A program made the position numbers and the translations under genes. Shown here one piece after another: positions 7,651-13,765 of a stretch of DNA of 17,393 bases (positions are counted from its first letter, which is position 1; every line of letters starts with the position of its first letter). The stretch spans positions 1 through 17,393 of the forward strand of contig JAMOMO010000060.1 of assembly GCA_027067035.1 (NCBI GenBank), in the 5' to 3' direction. The stretch is from Desulfobulbaceae bacterium (GTDB taxonomy: Bacteria > Desulfobacterota > Desulfobulbia > Desulfobulbales > Desulfocapsaceae). The notes under the pieces were generated by a model. The model was not told the origin of the DNA, ran no database searches, and saw nothing but the letters and a program-made list of their open reading frames with translations.

Positions 7651-10056
7651 CTAAAGAATGGCATTGATCTCCAGTTCCTTTTTCGCCATTTTAATCCATA
7701 GCTCATTGTTTCCTGTCTCGACAAGTTCTCTGTAGAGTTTTAGGGCTGTCTCTGTTTCGCCTTTGTTCTTATACAGTTCCCCAAGTCTATAGAGTGCCTG
7801 ATCATGATATTCTGATTCCTTTGGAATTCTTGCAAAAACCGGTCCAGCTTTATCAAACTCTCCGAGCTGGTAGTAGCTCTCGGCAAGAATAAAATCACTG
7901 CGACTCTTTTTCTCCTGACTGATGGGAATGTTTCTGTTCAGAATCTGCACGACTTTTTTGTAATTGTTTTCATGGAAATAGAGACCGGCCGCAAGGAGTG
8001 AGAATTCTTCGGTGGCAGGGATGGTCTCGGGAAGAAGTTTCATTGCTTCAGAAAACTGTTCTTCCGCAAGCAGACTTTTTATCCGCAGTATTAAAATTTC
8101 AGTGGTGTGTTTTCCGTTGGGGTAGCGGAAACTGTATTGATCCGCATAATCCTCAACAATATTATAGGCCCCATGTTCGTAGGATGCCGTTATAAGAGGG
8201 AGATAGTACTGTTCTTTCTGGTCCTCTGAGGCGAGGGTGATAAGGTAGAGATACAGTTTGGATGCCTCGTCATAAATTCCTATGGAATTATAGGAAGCAG
8301 CGAGGTCTGCAAGAAGGTCGAGATCCACCCAGTTTTTCAGGAAGAGTTTGCGGTTTTGCTTTGCAAGAACCAGTGCTTCCACATATTGATGATTGGAGAC
8401 ATATTCTTTTATCACCAATGGGAAAAGCTCTATGAGGAGCGCTTCCCCTGTCTGATACAGCTCACCTTTTCTGAAGTCTCGTAAAAACTTCATGATGAGT
8501 TTCATGCTTGTTATGTTTTCATTGTTCAGGCGATGGATCAGGGCCTCTTTGAAACTGGCCTCTTCACGGATGGCACGTGTCTTGGATTTTTCTGCAAATG
8601 CTCTGTAATAGAGGATGGCATTACTGCTCCAGTCTTTGAGAGTTAAATACTGGAGGTCCGTTTTCTTCATGGCCCCGCGAAATCCGGCCTCTGTTCCTGG
8701 GTAGGTGTTTTCAATGCGTGCAAAATAGTCCACCATTTCGGAATCAGGCGTGAAGTGAAGTTCTGCGAGATATTTCCTGAAGTTGATGATGCCTAGTTTG
8801 GCTTTATCCTTGAGATGGCTGCTCAAGGTGCTGTAACAGCGTGAGGAGTCAGCAAACTGTTTCTGCTGATAAAGGGTGTCGCAGTAACCATTCAAAGAGA
8901 AAATCTTGTTGAGCAGCAGTTCGTTTTCTTCAAGGAGCTGATATCCTATGTAGGCCTTTATGAGGTCACCGGTACCGTACCAGTAGTCGGCCTGTCTCAG
9001 TTCTTTAATGATGGCCGTATTTTCAGGAAAGGCTATGTCATCACGTTTGAGCAGCTCTTCCATACGGCTGTACTGACCTGTGGCCAGGGCCGTCTCAATC
9101 TGAGTGATGAGGAAGTAGGGAGTCAGCGGGTTCGCCTGGGTCATGGACGTCTGTAATTTACGCAGTTCAAAGTCGGCTATGAAAGGATCCTCGAATCGTG
9201 CCCGCAGCAGTATGAGAAGGTATTTGGCGAAAATTCCGATCTCTTCATCAGAGTACTCATCAGCCAGGAGGTACAGCTGTTTGTAGGCGTCGGTGAAGTT
9301 ATTGTCGCGCGACAGCACATCTCCATAGGTAAGTGCCAGTTTCTTTTTGATTTCAGGGTCGGATTCAGCGGTTATCCGCTCAAGGAGCAGGGGGAGAATA
9401 TCATTCCATAAATGCTGTCCGGCAAGTTCATATATCTCTTTTGTGAGCAGATCACGGTTTTTCTGTTTGTCGGGAAGCAGAAATGCCATCGCTGGAAATG
9501 GAAGTATGGTAAACTGAACCGGCATGTCCACCTTGATCTTTGATTCATAGAGCTTGAAAAAGCTTTTCCAGTCGGCGGCATAGGGTGAGGCTATAAGTGG
9601 ATTTGAATAGTCTTTAGTGGTTCTTGTGAGTATTGTCAGGCCCTGGAGTTTTGATGAGAAATTGGGGAGTGCCGTGCTGTACGGGTTTCCGAGAAGTATA
9701 CTTACAGTGAGTTTGTTTTCTTTTGTATTGGGGGTGACCTCAAAACGCTGTGGCGGATATCGAAAGAAAAATGAAAGAATGGTTTTGTTGTTTTTATGGA
9801 GTGACAAAATTTTGACAATTTTGTCGTCAGCCTTAAAGAAGACAAAATCGGGGGCAATGCTTGTGTCCTCAAGGATGAAATCCACACGTTTTCCACGAAT
9901 GTTTGAACGGTATTGCGGCAGTGTGGAGAAGGAACAGTACAATTCCACAGTGTCTTTGGTGGCAATCTTGTTGATCCTGGTGAGGATACTCCCGGCATGA
10001 ACCAGAGGTGGACCGAACAGATGGATAATAAATAAAAGTGTGACGATTTTTTTCAT
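7651..10056 (-). CDS. Secreted TPR-repeat protein at the head of the flagellar operon (PflA-like architecture)
   Basis: This is an 801-residue protein of uncertain name. It has a clear signal peptide (MKKIVTLLFIIHLFGPPLVHA, predicted cleavage after VHA). A beta-rich domain of about 100 residues follows (about 25-130; alternating strands such as TVELYCSF and RVDFILED). The rest is a long helical region of degenerate TPR-type repeats. The repeats are clearest near the C-terminus: FILAESYYQLGEFDKAGPVF and LYRLGELYKNKGETETALKLY. It should be periplasmic or outer-membrane associated. Its position directly behind the sigma-54 promoter and 32 nt before flgB argues for a basal-body role. Campylobacter PflA, a periplasmic motor-disk protein of similar size, has the same plan (signal, beta domain, TPR superhelix); homology is not established. 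No Shine-Dalgarno is visible before the ATG. Confidence 0.75.
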   Translation of the reverse strand: MKKIVTLLFIIHLFGPPLVHAGSILTRINKIATKDTVELYCSFSTLPQYRSNIRGKRVDFILEDTSIAPDFVFFKADDKIVKILSLHKNNKTILSFFFRYPPQRFEVTPNTKENKLTVSILLGNPYSTALPNFSSKLQGLTILTRTTKDYSNPLIASPYAADWKSFFKLYESKIKVDMPVQFTILPFPAMAFLLPDKQKNRDLLTKEIYELAGQHLWNDILPLLLERITAESDPEIKKKLALTYGDVLSRDNNFTDAYKQLYLLADEYSDEEIGIFAKYLLILLRARFEDPFIADFELRKLQTSMTQANPLTPYFLITQIETALATGQYSRMEELLKRDDIAFPENTAIIKELRQADYWYGTGDLIKAYIGYQLLEENELLLNKIFSLNGYCDTLYQQKQFADSSRCYSTLSSHLKDKAKLGIINFRKYLAELHFTPDSEMVDYFARIENTYPGTEAGFRGAMKKTDLQYLTLKDWSSNAILYYRAFAEKSKTRAIREEASFKEALIHRLNNENITSMKLIMKFLRDFRKGELYQTGEALLIELFPLVIKEYVSNHQYVEALVLAKQNRKLFLKNWVDLDLLADLAASYNSIGIYDEASKLYLYLITLASEDQKEQYYLPLITASYEHGAYNIVEDYADQYSFRYPNGKHTTEILILRIKSLLAEEQFSEAMKLLPETIPATEEFSLLAAGLYFHENNYKKVVQILNRNIPISQEKKSRSDFILAESYYQLGEFDKAGPVFARIPKESEYHDQALYRLGELYKNKGETETALKLYRELVETGNNELWIKMAKKELEINAIL

Positions 10057-10092
10057 TTCATTTTGTGGTAAATGTGAGTTTCATATGGTCGT

Positions 10093-10108
10093 TGCAATAA
10101 TCAGACCA
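10093..10108 (-). promoter_or_regulatory. Sigma-54 (RpoN) promoter for the TPR-flgB-fliK operon
   Basis: The minus strand reads TGGTCTGATTATTGCA. Against the consensus TGGCACG-N4-TTGCA it keeps TGG, the G at position 7 and TTGCA, with exact spacing. Transcription would start about 12 nt past the GC element, near 10082, giving a leader of about 25 nt before the ATG at 10056. A FleQ/FlrA-type sigma-54 activator is encoded at 13766-15259. Confidence 0.7.
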
Positions 10109-10206
10109 TGTGTTTATTTTAAGGGGTGGTGAAATTTTTTCTAAAGTTATTTGATTTTTGTTCTAAAAAACTGATATCCTTTTTATTAGTTGTATCTTTA
10201 AAGGTA

Positions 10207-10226
10207 AATTCTGAATGTTCAGAATT
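10207..10226. repeat. Perfect 20-bp inverted repeat in the cheY leader
   Basis: AATTCTGAA-TG-TTCAGAATT is an exact 9-bp inverted repeat with a 2-bp centre, 46 nt upstream of the cheY ATG. With a 2-bp centre it fits an operator for a dimeric regulator better than an RNA hairpin. No matching regulator is known from the sequence. Confidence 0.5.
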
Positions 10227-10272
10227 AGAGATGTTTTGTTTGTAAATCTAGTTATGTTGCAGGAGGTAACAA

Positions 10273-10644
10273 ATGGGAAAAAATGTACTGCTGGTAGACG
10301 ATTCCAGCACTATGAGAAAAATAATCGGCAGGTCTTTACGTCAGGCCGGACTTGACTTTGATAATATCTTTGAGGCGGGAGATGGTCTGGAGGCACTTGA
10401 GATGCTTGAGAAAGAGGATGTTGATATTGTATTAAGCGATATCAATATGCCCAATATGGATGGAATCAGCTTTCTGCGTGAGAAATCCACACGTGACGGC
10501 ATCAAAGATATCCCGGTTCTCATGATCTCCACTGAGACAGGTGATGATATCATCGGCGAGGCAAAGTCTCTGGGTGCCATTGGTGCAATAAAAAAACCAT
10601 TTACCCCGGACAAGGTAAATGAGGTCCTTGGGCCACTTCTGTAA
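10273..10644 (+). CDS. cheY: Chemotaxis response regulator CheY
   Basis: This is a single-domain receiver of 123 residues with all active-site residues: the acidic pair Asp9-Asp10, phospho-acceptor Asp56 (IVLSDINMP), Ser86 at the conserved Thr/Ser position, and Lys108 (IKKPF). There is no output domain. Phosphorylated CheY binds FliM at the switch and changes rotation. AGGAGG lies 6 nt before the ATG. It is divergent from the flagellar operon and followed after 24 nt by a CheX phosphatase gene, so the pair forms a signalling and signal-termination module. Its kinase CheA is not in the window. A different single-domain receiver serving another pathway is possible, but the context favours motility. 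Confidence 0.9.
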   Translation: MGKNVLLVDDSSTMRKIIGRSLRQAGLDFDNIFEAGDGLEALEMLEKEDVDIVLSDINMPNMDGISFLREKSTRDGIKDIPVLMISTETGDDIIGEAKSLGAIGAIKKPFTPDKVNEVLGPLL

Positions 10645-10668
10645 TTATGCGTGTAAAAGGAGGTTGGC

Positions 10669-11121
10669 GTGGAGATTCAGGATAAGATGATTGAATCGAC
10701 CAAGGAGATTTTCTCTTCTATGGTAATGATGGATATCAGTGTCAAAGAAGTAATGACTGATCATGGGCCCCTAACTGACACCATTACCGGAATGATTGGA
10801 CTTGCAGGTACCCATAAAGGCGTACTTGCCGTTCATGTTCCATATGGTGTTGCTATGGCAATAACTTCCAGTTTTCTTATGATGGATGTTACAGAAATCA
10901 ATGAGGATGTTCATGATGCTGTTGGTGAAATAGCCAATATGCTTGGTGGAAATGTAAAGACCATTTTGTCTGAAAATGGACGGGATATTGACCTGTCACT
11001 TCCAACTACCATTGCAGGAAGTGAGTACAGTTTTTCTTCTGACAAGGATGTTGAGAAGATAATTGTTGAGTTTGACACAGGCAAGGGACGTTTTATGGTG
11101 GAAATGGATCTTGAACGATAA
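10669..11121 (+). CDS. cheX: CheX-family CheY-P phosphatase (first copy)
   Basis: The 150-residue product is a stand-alone CheX/CheC-type phosphatase. Its catalytic motif D-x3-E-x2-N is seen as Asp83, Glu87 and Asn90 in HDAVGEIANMLGG; in CheX the Glu and Asn act on phospho-CheY. The N-terminal STKEIFSSM and the C-terminal PTTIAGSEYSF are shared with the next gene. The start is GTG with AGGAGG just upstream (AAAGGAGG-TTGGC-GTG), a strong site 24 nt behind cheY, so cheY and its phosphatase should be co-expressed. Family CheX usually works as a dimer. The symbol is by family; biochemical activity is inferred. Confidence 0.85.
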   Translation: MEIQDKMIESTKEIFSSMVMMDISVKEVMTDHGPLTDTITGMIGLAGTHKGVLAVHVPYGVAMAITSSFLMMDVTEINEDVHDAVGEIANMLGGNVKTILSENGRDIDLSLPTTIAGSEYSFSSDKDVEKIIVEFDTGKGRFMVEMDLER

Positions 11122-11160
11122 GCCGTGTAACAGCTTGTGATATACAGATTCTAATCTCAA

Positions 11161-11193
11161 GGTGCAGATGTCTCCAGCACAGACATCTGCACC
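11161..11193 (+). other. Perfect 13-bp stem-loop between the two cheX genes
   Basis: GGTGCAGATGTCT (11161-11173) pairs exactly with AGACATCTGCACC (11181-11193) around a 7-nt loop, CCAGCAC. No U-tract follows (next bases ACAATG), so it is not a standard intrinsic terminator. It lies 39 nt after the first cheX stop and about 42 nt before the next ATG. An mRNA-stabilising or processing hairpin, or an operator, are the options. Confidence 0.7.
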
Positions 11194-11235
11194 ACAATGA
11201 TAATGCAGGTTAACTGATTGGATAGTGAGAGTACA

Positions 11236-11703
11236 ATGAATGTCGGGCAGGCCATCATTGATGGCACAAAAGAAATTTTTTCCACCATGCTCATGCTTGA
11301 GCTTGAGGTGATGGACGTTATTGAGGGGAGGGGTGGAGATATCCCTGCCAATATCACAAGTATGATAGGACTTGGTAAGGATATCCGCGGGATGCTGGCT
11401 GTACACTGTCCGGCTGATGTCGCCATGGATATAACCGGCACATTTCTCGGAATGGACGTTGAGGAAATTGATGAAGATGTGAAAGATGCCATTGGTGAAA
11501 TAGCCAATATGGTTGCCGGAAGCCTGAAAATTTCATTTGCCGACGATGGGAAGGATATTGAACTTGCCATTCCCACCACCATTATCGGCAAGTCATTTAA
11601 AACCAGTGGTATATCAGGCGCCCATCGGGTGGTTGTACAATTCAAGATGAATAACTCCCTGTTCATGATTGAGCTGAAATATATCGTTTCAAAGAGTGAA
11701 TGA
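11236..11703 (+). CDS. CheX-family CheY-P phosphatase (second copy)
   Basis: This is a 155-residue paralogue of the preceding gene with the same D-x3-E-x2-N motif (Asp84, Glu88, Asn91 in KDAIGEIANMVAG), the same TKEIFSTM N-terminal helix and the same PTTIIGKSF segment near the C-terminus. The frame extends to a TTG at 11218. The ATG at 11236 is preferred because it makes the N-termini of the two paralogues align residue for residue up to TKEI. The site upstream of the ATG (GTGAGAG) is only moderate, and GCAGG before the TTG keeps that start possible. It probably arose by tandem duplication. The pair may differ in partner or regulation because a 13-bp hairpin separates them. Confidence 0.85.
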   Translation: MNVGQAIIDGTKEIFSTMLMLELEVMDVIEGRGGDIPANITSMIGLGKDIRGMLAVHCPADVAMDITGTFLGMDVEEIDEDVKDAIGEIANMVAGSLKISFADDGKDIELAIPTTIIGKSFKTSGISGAHRVVVQFKMNNSLFMIELKYIVSKSE

Positions 11704-11711
11704 CCCTTTCC

Positions 11712-11730
11712 GTCACACTTTTTTTGTGAC
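11712..11730 (+). terminator. Weak hairpin after the second cheX gene
   Basis: GTCACA and TGTGAC form a 6-bp perfect stem around a loop of C and six T. Only TTTA follows, so termination is doubtful. It lies 9 nt after the stop codon and just upstream of the sigma-28-like promoter, where a transcript end would make sense. Confidence 0.3.
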
Positions 11731-11738
11731 TTTACAGT

Positions 11739-11765
11739 TAAGTTTTATTCCCAATCAGTCGATAC
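11739..11765 (+). promoter_or_regulatory. Sigma-28 (FliA)-like promoter for the double-CheC protein
   Basis: TAAG (11739-11742), exactly 15 nt, then GTCGATAC (11758-11765). The flagellar sigma-28 consensus is TAAA-N15-GCCGATAA, so 3 of 4 and 6 of 8 bases match with ideal spacing, including the whole CGATA core. The start would be near 11772, leaving a leader of about 50 nt before the ATG at 11823. This would make the downstream gene a late (class III) flagellar gene. Confidence 0.6.
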
Positions 11766-11822
11766 TTTTATTAGGTTGATAAAGGTAAAGATTTTCTAAA
11801 GTTTTTCCATTTTCGTGAGTAG

Positions 11823-13733
11823 ATGTCCTCGAGTAAAGCCAAAAAGAAAATAGATAAAATTCTTGAACTTGTTCAGGAACGGGTGGGTGATGAGCTTGGT
11901 GGCCTGATGGGGGCAACTCTTGTCATGTCCGACCTCAGCACCCGTCTGATATCCAAGGAGGATTTCTTTGATGAGCCCTCCGGAAAGCTTGTCTTTTCGG
12001 AGATGGAACTCAGTGGTGAAGTGGAGGGGCAGGGCTGTATTCTTATCTCCATCAAAGATGCTGTCCGGCTTGGCGGTACACTTATCATGCTGCCGGAAAA
12101 TGAACTTGAGGAAGCAGCACTCTCGGAAGATTACAGTGAAGAGATTGATGACTCCTATGGTGAAATAGCCAATATTATTGCCGGGGCCTACACCAAGACA
12201 TTTGAGGAGATGTACCCCAAGAATTTCCGTTTTATTCGCAAAAAACAGGAAATTATTACTCCGGTTAAAGTCGACGTAGAATCAGATCATCCAATTCCCA
12301 ACCAGAACTACTATCAGGTCAGGGCTAAAATGACCCTGAATGATACTGAGATGGGATACCTCACCTTACTCATTCCTGCAAAACCGTTGGGACTCGATGA
12401 GGAGCCTCCGGCGGCTGAAGAAACTGCTCCCGCCCAGGGAGCTTCCGGCGACACTGCTGCCGCAGAGACAGCATCGGAGCAGGGGGGGGCCGGGGATGCA
12501 GCTTCAGCTGAATCAGGTTCCGGTACAGCGGCGGCTGAACAGACCGCAGGTGATGCAGCAGGTGGGGCAGGGAATGAAGCAGCTCCTGAACAGGCCGATG
12601 GTGCGGCGCCACAGTCATCCGGCGAGGCACAGTCAGGGACCACTCCCGGCGCCAAGCCGTTTGATGTGCAAAAGCAGAAGAAACGGGTTGATGCCTGTCT
12701 GAAAGAGTGTTCCGTGCGAATGGGAGATGAAGTAGGGGCACTTCTCGGTGCTGAAGTAAAGTTCACCGATCACACCACCAAGATTGTCAATAAAGAGGAC
12801 TTTTTCTTTGATGAGGCGTCCGGGAAACAGATTCTCGCCCATATGGATGTGGTTGGTGATTTAGAGGGGAAAAGTTATCTCTATGTCGGGCTCAAAGATG
12901 CTATTTTTATCGGTGGAACTCTCATTATGCTTCCTCCGTCAGAGCTTGATATCATTGTTGCTGAAGAAGATTTCAATGATGACGCTGAAGATGCCTATGG
13001 CGAGATTGCCAATATTATTTCAGGTGTGTATACCAAGGTCTTTGAAGAGCAGTATCCCAATAAGATCCGATTCATAAAAACCGCACTGGAACAGGTTGTT
13101 CCGATGAAGGTTGATTCCGAATCCGACGAACCGATGCCCGATGTCATTTACTATATGGCCACGAGCAGGATAAATATCGGTGACAGGGAGATGGGGAATC
13201 TCCATTTTCTGATACCGGCTCCACTGTTTCAGCTGGAACAGCTTGCAGAGGAGAACAGTGCCGATGATGCCGCTGACGGCAGCGGTACAGGCTCTTCAAT
13301 ATCAGGAAAGGCAGCACCTGCTGCATCCGGATCTTCTGTCGGGGTGAGAGAGGCGGGAGAGGGAGAAAAGAACCCTGAATTTCTTCTTGTGAGTAATGAT
13401 GACAGGGAGTGCTCCAAAATCTGTTCCGTGCTTGAAAGCCGTGGTCATGCCTACAGGGTCCTTGACTATAAGGAGAGTGTCAACGACCACCTTCCCGGAG
13501 AGGTGAGGGCTGTTGTGCTGGTGATGGCTGAAGTGGATGAGAAGGCACTGGGTGTCGCCATCAAGATCAGTTCTGCCAGTCAGCTGCCGCTGATTGCCGC
13601 CGGACCTGAATGGACCCGGACAAAGGTCATAAAAGCCGTTAAATACGGTGTTGACGATATTTTACTGACCCCTGCTGATGATGAGGATATTCACGCGAAG
13701 ATCGAAACAGTGTCGGCTAAAATCGCGGCTTGA
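11823..13733 (+). CDS. Tandem CheC/CheX-like phosphatase domains fused to a degenerate receiver domain
   Basis: This 636-residue protein contains two homologous domains, about 8-187 and 285-467. Shared blocks are FFDE-x-SGK, KDA-x4-GGTLIMLP and YGEIANII with GxYTKxFEExYP. Each keeps D-x3-E-x2-N (Asp110/Glu114/Asn117; Asp390/Glu394/Asn397), the CheC/CheX/FliY phosphatase motif. An Ala/Gly/Glu/Gln linker (about 191-280) joins them. The C-terminal part (about 517-636) has a receiver-like pattern (FLLVSNDD, then VRAVVLVMAEVD, then YGVDDILLTPADD). The phospho-acceptor position appears to be Met568 and the usual Lys is Thr, so it is probably not phosphorylated. Following cheY and two cheX genes, it likely dephosphorylates or docks CheY-P, perhaps at the motor as FliY does. 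The exact role is unknown. The ATG is preceded by only weak GTGAG. Confidence 0.8.
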   Translation: MSSSKAKKKIDKILELVQERVGDELGGLMGATLVMSDLSTRLISKEDFFDEPSGKLVFSEMELSGEVEGQGCILISIKDAVRLGGTLIMLPENELEEAALSEDYSEEIDDSYGEIANIIAGAYTKTFEEMYPKNFRFIRKKQEIITPVKVDVESDHPIPNQNYYQVRAKMTLNDTEMGYLTLLIPAKPLGLDEEPPAAEETAPAQGASGDTAAAETASEQGGAGDAASAESGSGTAAAEQTAGDAAGGAGNEAAPEQADGAAPQSSGEAQSGTTPGAKPFDVQKQKKRVDACLKECSVRMGDEVGALLGAEVKFTDHTTKIVNKEDFFFDEASGKQILAHMDVVGDLEGKSYLYVGLKDAIFIGGTLIMLPPSELDIIVAEEDFNDDAEDAYGEIANIISGVYTKVFEEQYPNKIRFIKTALEQVVPMKVDSESDEPMPDVIYYMATSRINIGDREMGNLHFLIPAPLFQLEQLAEENSADDAADGSGTGSSISGKAAPAASGSSVGVREAGEGEKNPEFLLVSNDDRECSKICSVLESRGHAYRVLDYKESVNDHLPGEVRAVVLVMAEVDEKALGVAIKISSASQLPLIAAGPEWTRTKVIKAVKYGVDDILLTPADDEDIHAKIETVSAKIAA

Positions 13734-13765
13734 GCGGTCAGGGCTGATTGTGCAGAAAAACGGGA

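Noticed and set aside
10137..10177. Sigma-28 promoter for cheY (CTAAAG with CTGATAT)
   Set aside because: The -35-like and -10-like parts are 24 nt apart instead of 15, and the properly spaced position reads TTGA.
12370..12766. Open frames in other frames and on the minus strand across the linker of the double-CheC gene
   Set aside because: Low-complexity GC-rich coding DNA opens several frames; the plus-strand frame is continuous between two clear homologous domains.
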